Shown here one piece after another: positions 15,510-25,431 of a stretch of 50,778 bases of DNA (its first letter is position 1; each line of letters opens with the position of its first letter). This DNA is from Alphaproteobacteria bacterium (lineage in GTDB: Bacteria; Pseudomonadota; Alphaproteobacteria; Ferrovibrionales; Ferrovibrionaceae), in assembly GCA_026126165.1 (NCBI GenBank), contig JAHCJR010000014.1, forward strand, positions 1 to 50,778, given 5' to 3'. The translations under genes and the position numbers were made by a program. Below the pieces are notes generated by a model. That model saw nothing but the letters and a program-made list of their open reading frames with translations. It was not told the DNA's origin and searched no databases.

Positions 15510-16558
15510 GATAAGGCTGCTTTCAGGTCAGAAGTGAAGCCGGCCTGGAACTCGGCGAAATCCGAGGCGATGCGCTCCGTCAGCCGGTCGCTCGCCATGT
15601 CGATCGCGACGCCGATGGCATTGGCGAAACCGGTCGCATCGGTGCCGCCATGACTTTTGACGCAGATGCCATTGAGGCCGAGAAAGACGCCGCCATTGTA
15701 CTGGCGCGGATCCATCCTGTCCCGCAGAGCTCCCAGGGCCGGCCGGGCGATGAGATAGGCAAGCTTGGTCGCCCAGGACAGGCGCATCACCGAGGCAAGG
15801 GTCCCCGCCATCAGCCGGGCCGTTCCCTCCATGGTCTTGAGCGCCACGTTGCCGGTGAAGCCATCGGTCACCACGACATCGACCGTTCCCTTGCCGATAT
15901 CGTCGCCCTCGACGAAGCCGACGAAATCGAAGGCGAGCGCCGGCGCGGCGCGCAGCATGTCGGCGGCATGGCGCAGGGTCTCGTTGCCCTTCATATGCTC
16001 CGAGCCGACATTGAGCAGCCCGACCGTCGGGCGCATCCGGCCGAGGACCGAATGGGCGAAGTTCGCCCCCATCACGGCGAACTGCACGAGGTTGCTGGCA
16101 TCGCACTCGACATTGGCGCCGAGGTCGAGCATCACCGCCTCGCCGTTCAGCGTCGGCACGAAGGAAACGATCGCCGGCCGGTCGATGCCCGGCAGGGTGC
16201 GCAGCACGAACTTGGCGATCGCCATCAGGGCGCCGGTATTGCCGGCGGAAACCACGCCGGCCGCACGGCCTTCATGCACCGCGTCGATGGCGAGCCGCAT
16301 GCTGGAGTTGCGGCCGCGCCGGAGCGCCTGGCCGGCCTTCTCGTCAGGCGCCACGACTTCGTCGGTATGGACGATCTCCGAATGCTCGCGCAGCTTCGCA
16401 TGACGCGCGAGCAACGGCAGCAGCCGCACCTGATCGCCGAACATCAGGAACCGCACATGGGGATGCCGGTTCAGCGCGATCGCCGCCCCCTCGACGACGA
16501 TTTCCGGCGCATGGTCCCCGCCCATGCCATCCAACGCGATGGTGAGTGCGGCGCACAC
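15506..16558 (-). CDS. plsX: Phosphate acyltransferase PlsX
   Basis: This 350-residue enzyme makes acyl-phosphate from acyl-ACP, the first step of the PlsX/PlsY route to phosphatidic acid. Diagnostic blocks are [17 protein letters not shown] at the N-terminus, [14 protein letters not shown], the [18 protein letters not shown] segment, and [14 protein letters not shown]. It lies between rpmF and fabH in the order usual for the cluster, tying ribosomal protein L32 synthesis to lipid synthesis. A four-base overlap joins it to fabH. Confidence 0.97.
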   Translation of the reverse strand: MCAALTIALDGMGGDHAPEIVVEGAAIALNRHPHVRFLMFGDQVRLLPLLARHAKLREHSEIVHTDEVVAPDEKAGQALRRGRNSSMRLAIDAVHEGRAAGVVSAGNTGALMAIAKFVLRTLPGIDRPAIVSFVPTLNGEAVMLDLGANVECDASNLVQFAVMGANFAHSVLGRMRPTVGLLNVGSEHMKGNETLRHAADMLRAAPALAFDFVGFVEGDDIGKGTVDVVVTDGFTGNVALKTMEGTARLMAGTLASVMRLSWATKLAYLIARPALGALRDRMDPRQYNGGVFLGLNGICVKSHGGTDATGFANAIGVAIDMASDRLTERIASDFAEFQAGFTSDLKAALS

Positions 16559-16593
16559 CAGGAGACTTCCGGACCCTAGAGCTTGCGGATGCC

Positions 16594-16779
16594 TCAGGCC
16601 TGCGCGGTCGCGCTCACGACCTCGCGGCCATCATAGTGGCCACAGGCGCCGCAGACATGATGCGGCCGCTTGAGCTCGCCGCAGCTCGGGCACTCGACAT
16701 GCGCCTGGGACTTCAGGGCATGGTGGGAGCGCCGCATGTTGCGCCGGGATGGAGAGGTTTTCTTCTTCGGAACAGCCAT
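16594..16779 (-). CDS. rpmF: 50S ribosomal protein L32
   Basis: This 61-residue basic protein begins [20 protein letters not shown], the signature of L32. It has the zinc-ribbon cysteine pairs CPSCGE and CGACG. It belongs to the large ribosomal subunit near the peptidyl-transferase region. It sits 80 bases after DUF177 and 35 bases before plsX, the standard DUF177-rpmF-plsX arrangement. Confidence 0.97.
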   Translation of the reverse strand: MAVPKKKTSPSRRNMRRSHHALKSQAHVECPSCGELKRPHHVCGACGHYDGREVVSATAQA

Positions 16780-16859
16780 GGCTCTTTCTCTTGCTACTGT
16801 TCGGACGGCGCGCCGCCCGGTTTGCGATCCGACCCGCCGGAAAGGATTGCGGGCTTCTC

Positions 16860-17474
16860 TTACTTCTTTTCCTGCAGCTTCGCCAGTACCGAGAATGGCG
16901 TCGCCCTATCCCCGGCACCAGATCCTTCCTCGCCTGCCGGTTCGGACGGCAACCGGGCACCGGGGCGGCGCGGATAGGGGTCGAGCGCCAGCGCGAGCTG
17001 CTCCGCCGCCGCCTCGCCCAGATCGATCCGTCCCTCGACGATCGGATCGGGCGGATCTTCCTCGGCGAAGTCCAGCTCCAGCTCCGCGCCCGCCGCGGCC
17101 TCGCCAGACGCATCCTCGGCATAGAGCAGGACCGCCCGGTCCGCCAGGGATGCGGGCACCGGCTCCAGGGTCACGACGCAGGCCTGCACCACCCTGGCCT
17201 TCCAGTCGAGCACCGCCCGGACCGGCCCGCCGGCGATGGGTCGCGACACCTCGATATCGGCGCGCAGTTCATCGAGCGCGATCAGACCGAACCGCTGGGC
17301 CAAAGCCCGGCGCTCCGCCTCGTCGGCGAGGATGGAGAGCCTCAGGCCATCCTCTCCCAGCCGGTCGACCTCGACGAGCCGGCTGAACTCTGCCTTTGGC
17401 GCAGGTGCCGCCACGTCCAGACCCCTGATATTGCCGAAGGATGACGCTAGCCGGAAATCCGGAGCGGGGAACAT
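16860..17474 (-). CDS. DUF177 (YceD-like) protein
   Basis: This protein of about 204 residues has the DUF177 features: [19 protein letters not shown] near the start, [21 protein letters not shown], and the acidic segment [26 protein letters not shown], then [14 protein letters not shown]. The family is linked to 23S rRNA and large-subunit biogenesis and is almost always next to rpmF, as here. The ATG at 17474 is the best start; it lacks a strong ribosome site, and the open frame continues upstream as a shadow of the chaperone gene. Confidence 0.88.
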   Translation of the reverse strand: MFPAPDFRLASSFGNIRGLDVAAPAPKAEFSRLVEVDRLGEDGLRLSILADEAERRALAQRFGLIALDELRADIEVSRPIAGGPVRAVLDWKARVVQACVVTLEPVPASLADRAVLLYAEDASGEAAAGAELELDFAEEDPPDPIVEGRIDLGEAAAEQLALALDPYPRRPGARLPSEPAGEEGSGAGDRATPFSVLAKLQEKK

Positions 17475-17494
17475 AGTGGCAAGGTTCCGCCCGG

Positions 17495-18061
17495 TCAACG
17501 CCCTTGCGCAACCGCCGCGCCGCCATCCGGCGGGGCACCGAATTGCACCTCCCCCGCCAGGATCGCGCCGTCCGGCTGCCCGGCCAGCGCCGCCGCCTCC
17601 CGCCGCAGATAGAGGGCTAGCGCCGGCAAAGCGCCGGCGGGCGGCTCCGTCGTTCCGAATACATTCCTGCGCAGGGCCGCCTCGGCCTCGTCCTCCGGCC
17701 CGGCCAGTGCCGCTTCGTAAGCGGCGATCCGGCCATAAAGACCGCTTGCCATCGCTTTCACCCGCTTGCCGACGCCAAGATCGCCCACGCCCATCTCGCG
17801 CAGATTCTGGTCCATGTCGGCGAACATGACGTCGAACAGCGCCTGACCGAGCCGCCTGCCCGGCTCGCCCGCCGTCCGCAGGCGGCGCAGCACCAGGAAG
17901 GCATGCAACGAGATCATCTCGAAACGGCCATCGAGGCTGTCCGGCACGCCAAGGCCGGCATAGAAGCCCGGCTGGCGCGCCTGACCGACCAGCGCCACAT
18001 ACAGCCGATGCGCCGGATCGAGATATGGATCGCGCCGCAACAGCTTGAAAATATTGAACAT
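17495..18061 (-). CDS. Ubiquinol-cytochrome c chaperone (CBP3/UQCC1-like)
   Basis: This 188-residue protein matches the ubiquinol-cytochrome c chaperone family: LYVALVGQARQPGFYAGLGVPDSLDGRFEMI, then ADMDQNLREMGVGDLGVGKRVKAM and YGRIAAYEAAL. The family helps assemble the cytochrome bc1 complex in mitochondria and Alphaproteobacteria. The start at 18061 (MFNIFKLLRRD) has GGAG eight bases upstream. It is the first gene of the leftward rpmF cluster, 20 bases from DUF177. Confidence 0.88.
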   Translation of the reverse strand: MFNIFKLLRRDPYLDPAHRLYVALVGQARQPGFYAGLGVPDSLDGRFEMISLHAFLVLRRLRTAGEPGRRLGQALFDVMFADMDQNLREMGVGDLGVGKRVKAMASGLYGRIAAYEAALAGPEDEAEAALRRNVFGTTEPPAGALPALALYLRREAAALAGQPDGAILAGEVQFGAPPDGGAAVAQGR

Positions 18062-18225
18062 CCTTTGGCTCCAGGGCGTCGCCCGACGCCGGTTGACATG
18101 CCATGGCCCCGGTGCAATCTTCGCGGGCGGATACGCTCTAGCCGCTGGGCCGGTCCGGGTCAACCGTCGCCGGCGGCGGAACCGAAGGCAGCGTGCCGGA
18201 AACCAAGTGGGACATCGCGCGCACC

Positions 18226-18714
18226 ATGGGCCAGAAAGCCAACCTTCCCGCCGCCATTGCGCTGCTGCTGGTCTCCAGCCTTGCTCTGGGCGGCTGCGAG
18301 ACGCGCCAGGAAACGCGCGGCTACCGCTTCGACGAAGAGCGGCTGGCGCAGATCAAGGTCGGCACCTCCTCGCAGGACGAGGTGCTGGAGATACTCGGCT
18401 CGCCATCGAGCCTCAGCACCTTCACCGAACGCAACAACACCTGGTACTACATCGCAAGCAACTCCGAGGCTTTCGCCTTCTTTCGCGAGGAGATCAAGGA
18501 CCAGAAGGTGGTGGCGATCGACTTCGACGAGAATGGCCGTGTCGCGGAGTTGCGCCACTATGGCCTTGAGGACGGCGTCCAGGTCAAGCCGGTCGGGCGG
18601 GAGACGCCGACGCGCGGCAAGGAGCTTGGCGTCTTCGAACAGTTCTTCGGCAATCTCGGTCGCTTCAACCGTGGCTCGCTGCCCGGTGCCCCCGGCTCCC
18701 CGGGGCTCCCCTGA
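18226..18714 (+). CDS. SmpA/OmlA (BamE-like) outer membrane lipoprotein
   Basis: This 162-residue lipoprotein (lipobox ALGGC) contains the BamE fold: FDEERLAQIKVGTSSQDEVLEILGSPSS, WYYIASN, VVAIDFDENGRVAELRHYGLED. BamE supports the Bam complex that inserts outer-membrane beta-barrels. The C-terminus adds a Gly/Pro-rich tail. Start 18226 puts the signal peptide at the N-terminus; a GTG at 18193 is an alternative. It is divergent from the ubiquinol chaperone gene. Confidence 0.88.
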   Translation: MGQKANLPAAIALLLVSSLALGGCETRQETRGYRFDEERLAQIKVGTSSQDEVLEILGSPSSLSTFTERNNTWYYIASNSEAFAFFREEIKDQKVVAIDFDENGRVAELRHYGLEDGVQVKPVGRETPTRGKELGVFEQFFGNLGRFNRGSLPGAPGSPGLP

Positions 18715-18752
18715 TCCTGGGCCTCCCCTGATCCTGCCCGCCTGAAACGCAT

Positions 18753-18784
18753 CGCCCTCCCTCCGGTCTCCCGGAGGAAGGGCG
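18753..18784. terminator. Hairpin between convergent bamE-like and hppA genes
   Basis: A 14-bp stem with one mismatch (18753-18766 with 18771-18784) closes a TCTC loop. It sits between the ends of two convergent genes. There is no long T-run on either side, so it may act as a bidirectional transcription barrier or mRNA 3'-end stabiliser. Confidence 0.5.
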
Positions 18785-18809
18785 AGCAGGTCCCGGCCTT
18801 GCGGTCCGG

Positions 18810-20894
18810 TCAGTGCGCCAGAATCGCCAGCAGCAGCAGCGCCACGATGTTGGTGATCTTGATCATCGGATTGACCGCCGGTCCGGCGGTGTCCTTGTAC
18901 GGATCGCCGACGGTGTCGCCGGTCACGGCCGCCTTGTGGGCGTCCGAGCCCTTGCCGCCGTGATGGCCGTCCTCAATGTACTTCTTCGCGTTGTCCCAGG
19001 CGCCGCCGCCTGCCGTCATCGAGATGGCGACGAACAGGCCGGTCACGATCACGCCAAGCAACATGGCGCCGAGCGCGGCAAAGGCATCCGGCCGGCCGGC
19101 GATGGCGCTGATGACGAGGAACAGTACCACCGGCGAAAGCACCGGCAGCAGCGAGGGAACGATCATCTCCCGGATCGCGGCCCGCGTCAGGAGATCGACC
19201 GCCTTGCCGTAATCAGGCTTGCCTTTCCCCTCCATGATGCCCGGAATTTCCTTGAACTGCCGGCGCACCTCGATCACCACCGATCCGGCAGCGCGGCCGA
19301 CCGCGGTCATGCCCATGGCGCCGAACAGGTAGGGAAGCAGGCCACCGATCAGCAGGCCGACCACCACGTAGGGGTTGGAGAGCGAGAAGTCGATCTTCAC
19401 GTCGGTGAAGAAGTACTTGAGGTCCTCCGTATAGGCGGCGAAGAGTACCAGCGCGCCGAGGCCGGCCGACCCGATCGCATAACCCTTGGTCACGGCCTTG
19501 GTGGTGTTGCCGACCGCATCCAGCGCATCGGTCACCTTGCGCACGTCCTTCGGCAAATCGGCCATCTCGGCGATGCCACCCGCATTGTCCGTCACCGGGC
19601 CGTAGGCGTCGAGCGCCACCACCATGCCGGCCAGCGCCAGCATCGTGGTCACCGCGATGGCGATGCCGAACAGGCCGGCCAGCAGGTGGGTGACGATGAT
19701 GCCGGCGACGATGATCAGCGCCGGCAGGGCGGTCGCCTCCATCGAGATGGCAAGCCCCTGGATCACGTTCGTGCCATGACCGGTGGTAGAGGACTGCGCC
19801 ACGCTGCGCACCGGGCGGTACTCGGTCGAGGTGTAGTACTCCGTCACCCAGACGATGAGACCGGTGACCACGAGGCCGACCAGGCCGCAGAGATAAAGGC
19901 TCAGGCCGGTGAAGGTCGTGACGCCGGCCTTGAACTCCGTGCCGAGGCCGAGCACGAGCGCGGTCAACGGCAGAAGCGCCACCGCCGACAGCACCGCCGT
20001 GGCGATGAAGCCCTTGTAGAGCGCGCCCATGATGTTGTTGCTCGGACCCAGGCGCACGAAGAAGCTGCCGATCACCGAGGTGACGATGCAGATGGCGCCG
20101 ATCGCCATCGGATAGAGCATCATCTTCGCCGCGAGCGCCTGATCGGCGGCGAAGAAGATGGACGCGAGAACCATCGTCGCCACGATGGTCACCACATAGG
20201 TCTCGAACAGGTCGGCCGCCATGCCGGCGCAGTCGCCCACATTGTCGCCCACGTTGTCGGCGATCACCGCCGGATTGCGAGGATCATCCTCGGGAATTCC
20301 CGCCTCGACCTTGCCCACGAGGTCGGCGCCGACATCCGCGCCCTTGGTGAAGATGCCGCCGCCAAGACGGGCGAAGATCGAGATCAGGCTGGCGCCGAAG
20401 CCGAGTGCGACAAGCGCGTCGACCACCTCGCGGCTGGTCGAGCCGGTGGAAATGAGAACCGCGTAGTAGACGGACACGGCGAGCAGGGCGAGGCCGACAA
20501 CCAGCATGCCGGTAACGGCACCGGCGCGGAAGGCGATGCCCAGTCCTTCTGCGAGGCCGGTGCGCGCCGCCTCGGCGGTCCGGACATTGGCCCGGACCGA
20601 GACGTTCATGCCGATATAGCCGGTCGCGCCCGAGAGCACCGCGCCGATCACGAAGCCGATCGCGACCTTGAGGCCGAGGAGCAGGCCGAGCACCACGCAA
20701 ATCACCACGCCGACCAGCGCAATGGTCGTGTACTGCCGGTTCAGATAGGCCTGCGCGCCTTCCTGGACTGCGGCGGCGATCTCCTGCATGCGCTGGTTGC
20801 CGGCGCTCGCGCTGAGCACCGAGCGCGATGCCCAGACGCCATAGAGCAGCGCCACCACGCCGCAGAGGATGGTGAACCATAAGCCTGTGTTCAT
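18810..20894 (-). CDS. hppA: Membrane-bound H+-translocating inorganic pyrophosphatase
   Basis: This 694-residue polytopic protein hydrolyses pyrophosphate and pumps ions across the inner membrane. Active-site blocks are [40 protein letters not shown] and, near the C-terminus, [11 protein letters not shown] with [14 protein letters not shown]. The segment GNTTKA has Lys where K+-dependent enzymes have Ala, placing it in the K+-independent H+-pumping class. It is a lone gene, convergent with the BamE-like gene. Confidence 0.96.
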   Translation of the reverse strand: MNTGLWFTILCGVVALLYGVWASRSVLSASAGNQRMQEIAAAVQEGAQAYLNRQYTTIALVGVVICVVLGLLLGLKVAIGFVIGAVLSGATGYIGMNVSVRANVRTAEAARTGLAEGLGIAFRAGAVTGMLVVGLALLAVSVYYAVLISTGSTSREVVDALVALGFGASLISIFARLGGGIFTKGADVGADLVGKVEAGIPEDDPRNPAVIADNVGDNVGDCAGMAADLFETYVVTIVATMVLASIFFAADQALAAKMMLYPMAIGAICIVTSVIGSFFVRLGPSNNIMGALYKGFIATAVLSAVALLPLTALVLGLGTEFKAGVTTFTGLSLYLCGLVGLVVTGLIVWVTEYYTSTEYRPVRSVAQSSTTGHGTNVIQGLAISMEATALPALIIVAGIIVTHLLAGLFGIAIAVTTMLALAGMVVALDAYGPVTDNAGGIAEMADLPKDVRKVTDALDAVGNTTKAVTKGYAIGSAGLGALVLFAAYTEDLKYFFTDVKIDFSLSNPYVVVGLLIGGLLPYLFGAMGMTAVGRAAGSVVIEVRRQFKEIPGIMEGKGKPDYGKAVDLLTRAAIREMIVPSLLPVLSPVVLFLVISAIAGRPDAFAALGAMLLGVIVTGLFVAISMTAGGGAWDNAKKYIEDGHHGGKGSDAHKAAVTGDTVGDPYKDTAGPAVNPMIKITNIVALLLLAILAH

Positions 20895-21053
20895 TGTTGA
20901 TGACCCTCGAGTTTGCGCTTGCTGGTGCGGCCAGTCCTGGGACGAATCAGGAACGGTCGACCGGGCATGAAAATCCGCGCGTATATGCCAGACTTGCCAG
21001 GGTGACGCAACCGGCTTGGCGGCATTTGCCCCGATCCGCCGGCGATTCCCGCG

Positions 21054-22256
21054 CTATTCGGCGGCGCTCGCCCGTGCCGCCGCGCGGCGGCCGAGCAGAT
21101 ACCAGACCACCAGCGCGCCCGACGCGAGGATGAAGGGCGCGGCGGCCCAGTTGATCGTCTCCCAGCCGAAATGGTGCAGCAGATGCCCGGACAGGAGGCT
21201 GGCCGTCGCCACCGCGCCGAACACCATGAAATCGTTGGCCGCCTGGGTCTTGGCCTTCTCCACCGCGTTGTGGGTCGAGGTGAGCAGGGTCGTGCCGCCG
21301 ACGAACATGAAGTTCCAGCCGATGCCAAGCAGCGTCAGGGCAACGAGGAAATGCAGCCAGCCGGTGCCCGAGAGGGCGACGGCGATGGCCAGCAGGTTGA
21401 GCGCGACGCCGGCGAGAATGATGGTCAGCACGCCGAAACGCTGGATCAGGCTGCCGGTCACGAAGCTGGGCGCGAACATGCCGATCACGTGCCACTGGAT
21501 CACGGTCAGCGCATCGTCGGTCGAATGATGATGCCCGACCATGGCCAGCGGCGTCGCCGTCATCAGCAGGTTCATCATGGCGTAGGCGATCATGGCGCTG
21601 CAGGCGGCGACGACGAAGGTCGGCTGGCGCATGACCCGCCCGAGCGAACGTTCCGGCAGCCTCAGCTCCATGGCCGTGGGCCTTGGAATGTTGATCCCCT
21701 GCAGCAGCGCCAGGGCCACGAGGCAGAGCCCCGCCGCCGCCACATAGCAGCCGAGAAACAGCGCATCGGGAACCAGATCCTTGGTCCATTTGGCGATCTG
21801 CGGCCCGAGGAAGCCGGCGACGACGCCCCCTGCCATGACCAGCGATATGGCGCGCGGCCGGAAGCTGTCGGAGGCCACGTCCGCGGCAGCGAAGCGATAA
21901 TACTGACCGAAGGCACTGAAGCTGCCGACCAGCAACATGGAGAGGCAGAACAGCCAGAAATCGACCCGCGCGATAGCCAGGGCCGCGAGCAGCGCGCCGG
22001 CCACGCCGATCAGCGTGCCGACGCTGAAACCGGCACGACGTCCTATGCGCTTCATCAGCATCGAAGCGGGTATCGTGGCGATGGCCGTTCCGGTCACCAC
22101 GGCGGTCACCGGCAGCGTCGCCAGCGACTTGTCGCTGGCAAGATTGAAACCGACCAGCCCGCCCAGCGAGATGGAGATGGTGAGGGTGCTGTTGAGCAGC
22201 GCCTGGCAGACGGCCAGGATGGCGACGTTGCGGCGCGCGAGATGGTCGTTCTTCAT
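21054..22256 (-). CDS. Major facilitator superfamily transporter
   Basis: This 400-residue protein shows about 12 hydrophobic segments in two halves and the loop motif KRIGRRAGF typical of MFS carriers between helices 2 and 3. A His-rich loop (GHHHSTDD) lies after about helix 7. The substrate cannot be told from sequence. It is alone between hppA and the FliL-like gene, with about 160 bases to hppA. Confidence 0.85.
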   Translation of the reverse strand: MKNDHLARRNVAILAVCQALLNSTLTISISLGGLVGFNLASDKSLATLPVTAVVTGTAIATIPASMLMKRIGRRAGFSVGTLIGVAGALLAALAIARVDFWLFCLSMLLVGSFSAFGQYYRFAAADVASDSFRPRAISLVMAGGVVAGFLGPQIAKWTKDLVPDALFLGCYVAAAGLCLVALALLQGINIPRPTAMELRLPERSLGRVMRQPTFVVAACSAMIAYAMMNLLMTATPLAMVGHHHSTDDALTVIQWHVIGMFAPSFVTGSLIQRFGVLTIILAGVALNLLAIAVALSGTGWLHFLVALTLLGIGWNFMFVGGTTLLTSTHNAVEKAKTQAANDFMVFGAVATASLLSGHLLHHFGWETINWAAAPFILASGALVVWYLLGRRAAARASAAE

Positions 22257-22298
22257 GGCGCGCGTACATTATGGGCGCGCCGGTGCTTCCACAAGCGC

Positions 22299-22763
22299 TC
22301 AGATCATCAGCCGGATCACCCGGTGGAAAAGTACGTCTTCCACGATTTTCGGCCCGAAAACCCGCTCGACCTGATCGCTCAGGCGGCTCTTGAGCTGGTC
22401 GAGATCGATGGCATCGGTACCGGCCTGGCCGGCGAGCGGATGGCTGTTCACGTTGCGCAGAAAGGCATCCCGCAGGCGCGGCATCATGTTGTTGACGGCC
22501 TCGCGGTGCTTCTCGTCGCTGATCTGCAGGCTGATGGCGACCGAGTAGACATAGCGGCGGTTGTCGCTGCGGAAGACGGGGACGTTGATCGGCTCGACCG
22601 GCACGTAGGAAATCTGGCGCGGCGGCGCTTCGACCCTGCCTTCCTGCTGCGCCGCCTCGGCGGCGCCATTACCGCCGCCGACGAAATAGAAGGCGGCCCC
22701 GCCGCCAATGCCGACCAGTGCGAGAACCGCCACGCCTATTCCGATCAGTTTGCCAGCCGCCAT
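22299..22763 (-). CDS. FliL-like single-pass membrane protein
   Basis: This 154-residue protein has one N-terminal transmembrane helix (IGIGVAVLALVGIGGGAAFYFV), a short linker and a periplasmic domain with PINVPVFRSDNRRYVYSVAISL and REAVNNMMPRLRDAFLRNVNSH. The layout resembles FliL. No flagellar gene is in the window, so a non-flagellar relative conserved in Alphaproteobacteria is likely; its role is unknown. Confidence 0.7.
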   Translation of the reverse strand: MAAGKLIGIGVAVLALVGIGGGAAFYFVGGGNGAAEAAQQEGRVEAPPRQISYVPVEPINVPVFRSDNRRYVYSVAISLQISDEKHREAVNNMMPRLRDAFLRNVNSHPLAGQAGTDAIDLDQLKSRLSDQVERVFGPKIVEDVLFHRVIRLMI

Positions 22764-22854
22764 CGCCCGTTCCCGTCCTTCTGAACGAAAGCGAAGGATG
22801 AAGCGAGAAGATTAACGGGCTGTAATGGAAGATGGTTACCGGACGCCGGAACGC

Positions 22855-23406
22855 TCAGACGGGCGGTTCCGACACATACATGACTTCATAGCCCAGACTG
22901 CAATCGGAGGTGACGGCGGGCCGCGCCGCCGCATCGGCCCACAGGCTGAAGCGGCAGACCTCCCAGCGGTCGGAATCCAGCGCGGTCACATGGGCAAAAA
23001 GGCCAGGCTGGGTCATCGCCACCTGATGCAGTTCCGTCTCGCGCGCGCGCATTTCGGCAAGGCTCGCATCCTGGGAGACCTTGTCGATCTCGTAGCAGGC
23101 GAAGGTGGGGCGCACCTTGCGGTCGCCATGGCCGAACTGCATCACGCTCCAGTGGCGCACGCGCGGGCGTCCGAAGGAATCGATCACGCCGGCGAACAGG
23201 TTGCCGAAGAGAAACTCGCGCATCGCGTCATGACTGCGCCAGACATAAAAAGGCGCATACGTGCGCAGCTTCTCGTCGATCAGGAAGGACTTGTGCGCCA
23301 GTCCGGGCAGACGGTCGAATAACGGCCCCCGCTCCCTGACCCGCTGGCGCAGCCGCTCGACCGGATACTCTGCCGGAAGACGGACGGAATACTGCATTGC
23401 CATCAT
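22855..23406 (-). CDS. DUF4865 family protein
   Basis: This 183-residue cytoplasmic protein matches DUF4865: MQYSVRLPAEYPVERLRQRV, GLAHKSFLIDE, YAPFYVWRSHDAMREFLFG and SFGRPRVRHWSV. The fold looks like a duplicated ferredoxin-type (monooxygenase-like) module, but no function is established. The gene is monocistronic, separated from thiL by about 70 bases. Confidence 0.75.
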   Translation of the reverse strand: MMAMQYSVRLPAEYPVERLRQRVRERGPLFDRLPGLAHKSFLIDEKLRTYAPFYVWRSHDAMREFLFGNLFAGVIDSFGRPRVRHWSVMQFGHGDRKVRPTFACYEIDKVSQDASLAEMRARETELHQVAMTQPGLFAHVTALDSDRWEVCRFSLWADAAARPAVTSDCSLGYEVMYVSEPPV

Positions 23407-23478
23407 GTCGGCTCACTCTCGCCCGGCACCGCGCAGGCATTCAACAGCGAAATCTGCATGAATGCCATGCGACCCCGA

Positions 23479-24471
23479 TCAGAAATGCCGATACCCGGTC
23501 TGGTCGACCCGGATGGCACTGCCATCCGCGCCGATCGCCTCGACGCCGGTGCCGCGGATCACCGCGCCGATCCGGGTCAGCGGCAGCCCCAGCCGCGCCG
23601 AGAGCCGGACGATCCGCTCGCGCACTGCGCGCGGCGCGGTAAAGCAAATCTCGTAATCGTCGCCGCCGCTGGCAAGCGCGAGGCGTGTCGCCGGCGCGAG
23701 CGCCATCGCCCGCAGGGCCTGCCGCGAGATCGGCAGCGCCATGAGTTCGACCCGTGCCCCCACGCCCGAGGCCTCGCAGATATGGCCGAGATCCGCCAGC
23801 AGTCCGTCGGAGACATCCACCGCCGCCGAGGCCAGCCCGACCAGTGCGCGACCGAGGACGAGCCGGGGTTCCGGAAGCTGGTGGCGCCGCAGAAGATAGC
23901 GAGCCGAGACCTTGTCGCGCTCGAGCCGGAAGTCGCCGCGGCGCAGCAGCAAGCCCAGATGGGCATCGCCGATATGCCCCGAAACGTAGATGTCCTGCCC
24001 GGCCCGCGCGCCGGAGCGGCGGATCATCGCGCCACGCCGGACCCGGCCGATGGCGGTGATGGCGAAACTTGCCGGGCCCGGTGTCGCGACCGTGTCGCCG
24101 CCCATGAGCGCAACCGCGTACCGGCGCTGTTCGCCTGCCAGCCCGCGCGCGAAGGCTGCCATCCAGTCCTCGCCCGTCTGCGCCGACCATGCGGTGACAA
24201 GCTGATAGCCGATCGGTCGCGCACCCTTGGCCGCAAGATCGGACAGATTGGTGCGCAACAGCTTGGCGGCCACGAGGTCCGGGGCGTCGTCCGGGAAGAA
24301 ATGCACGCCAGCCACCATGGCGTCGCTGGTGACCACCGCGTCCTCGCCGGCCCGAAGCCGGAGCAGCGCCGCATCGTCGCGCAGCCCGAAGGCGAACGGA
24401 TAGGCGCGCGCCAGCGGTGCGAAATATCGGGCGATGCCCTCGAACTCACCGCAGCGGCGGCGGCGCGTCAT
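23479..24471 (-). CDS. thiL: Thiamine-monophosphate kinase
   Basis: This 330-residue ATP-dependent kinase makes thiamine diphosphate from thiamine monophosphate. Family blocks are RDDAALL, VTSDAMVAGVHFFPDD, AAKLLRTNLSDLAAKGARP, MGGDTVATPG, DVSDGLLADLGHI and ASGGDDYEICFT. The start at 24471 overlaps the end of nusB by 26 bases, the usual nusB-thiL arrangement; the open frame further upstream is a shadow of nusB. Last gene of the leftward riboflavin cluster. Confidence 0.95.
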   Translation of the reverse strand: MTRRRRCGEFEGIARYFAPLARAYPFAFGLRDDAALLRLRAGEDAVVTSDAMVAGVHFFPDDAPDLVAAKLLRTNLSDLAAKGARPIGYQLVTAWSAQTGEDWMAAFARGLAGEQRRYAVALMGGDTVATPGPASFAITAIGRVRRGAMIRRSGARAGQDIYVSGHIGDAHLGLLLRRGDFRLERDKVSARYLLRRHQLPEPRLVLGRALVGLASAAVDVSDGLLADLGHICEASGVGARVELMALPISRQALRAMALAPATRLALASGGDDYEICFTAPRAVRERIVRLSARLGLPLTRIGAVIRGTGVEAIGADGSAIRVDQTGYRHF

Positions 24472-24961
24472 CGCTCGAACCCGTGGCCATCTCCGCCGGC
24501 CGAAGCTGCTTCGCCATCCGGTCGAGCACGCCATTGGCGAAGCGGGGCTCGTTGCCGGTGAAGAACGTCTTGGCGACCTCGACATACTCGTTGATGATCA
24601 CTTTCGCCGGAACATCGACGCGCTCCAGCATTTCATGCCCGGCCGCGCGCAGGCAGGCACGGATCACGGCTTCCAGCCGGCCGATCTCGCGTTCCTTGTC
24701 GAGCGAGGCGGAGATCGCGGCATCGATCTCCGCCAGCCGCGCCGAGACACCGCGCACGATGCCGGCGAACATCTCCTGGTCCGCCGGACCGATGGAGACA
24801 CCTTCGATCTCCCGGTCCAGCCGGTGCGCGACGAACTCCTCGATCACCAGCGGCGCCGCTTCGCCTGCCAGTTCCATCTGATAGAGCGCCTGCACCGCCG
24901 CCAGCCGCGCCGCATGGCGCCTGCCAACGCCGCCGGTGCGCTGCGCGCCCTGTCGCACCAT
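24446..24961 (-). CDS. nusB: Transcription antitermination factor NusB
   Basis: This 171-residue RNA-binding protein acts with NusE on boxA RNA in ribosomal operons. It has the all-helical NusB pattern: HAARLAAVQALYQMELAG, ISASLDKEREIGRLEAVIRACLRAAGHEML, and INEYVEVAKTFFTGNEPRFANGVLDR. The ATG at 24961 overlaps the ribH stop (TGATG). The short C-terminal tail overlaps thiL. Confidence 0.95.
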   Translation of the reverse strand: MVRQGAQRTGGVGRRHAARLAAVQALYQMELAGEAAPLVIEEFVAHRLDREIEGVSIGPADQEMFAGIVRGVSARLAEIDAAISASLDKEREIGRLEAVIRACLRAAGHEMLERVDVPAKVIINEYVEVAKTFFTGNEPRFANGVLDRMAKQLRPAEMATGSSDDAPPPLR

Positions 24962-25431
24962 CACGCCTCGCCCAGGAATCGGCGGGAAAGCCGAACCATT
25001 TCGAGGGCCGCGCGCGCCGCACCACCGCCCTTGTTGAGCTGGTCCACCTTGGCGCGCGCCCATGCCTGATCGTAATTCTCGACCGTGATGATGCCGTTGC
25101 CGACCGCGAGCAGGCGCTGGATCGAGAGGTCCATGAGGCCGCGCGCGCTCTCGCCGGCCACCAGGTCGTAATGGCTGGTCTCGCCACGGATCACGCAGCC
25201 GAGCGCCACGAAGCCGTCGTAGAGCGGAAGGCCATCCTCGTCTTCCGCTTCCGATGCAAAGGCGATCGCGCCCGGTATCTCGAGCGCGCCGGGAACGTTC
25301 ACCCGATCGAACGTGGCGCCGGCGGCCTCGATCTCGGCAATGGCGCCACGCGCCAGCTCATCGGAGATGTCCTCGTAATAGCGGGCCTCGACAAGAAGCA
25401 GGCGTGGTGCAGATGCCATAGCGGTGCTCAC
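24961..25431 (-). CDS. ribH: 6,7-dimethyl-8-ribityllumazine synthase
   Basis: This 156-residue enzyme joins the dihydroxybutanone phosphate from RibB to the pyrimidine from RibD to make lumazine. Motifs are VPGALEIPGAIAF, ALGCVIRGETSHYDLVAGESARGL and GIITVENYDQAWARA. The GTG at 25431 overlaps the ribBA stop (GTGA); an ATG at 25419 would remove four residues but has no ribosome site. Overlaps nusB at its end. Confidence 0.93.
   Translation of the reverse strand: MSTAMASAPRLLLVEARYYEDISDELARGAIAEIEAAGATFDRVNVPGALEIPGAIAFASEAEDEDGLPLYDGFVALGCVIRGETSHYDLVAGESARGLMDLSIQRLLAVGNGIITVENYDQAWARAKVDQLNKGGGAARAALEMVRLSRRFLGEA

Noticed and set aside
18813-20882. Plus-strand open frame opposite hppA
   Set aside because: Shadow of the pyrophosphatase gene with unnatural His/Arg/Asp-rich composition.
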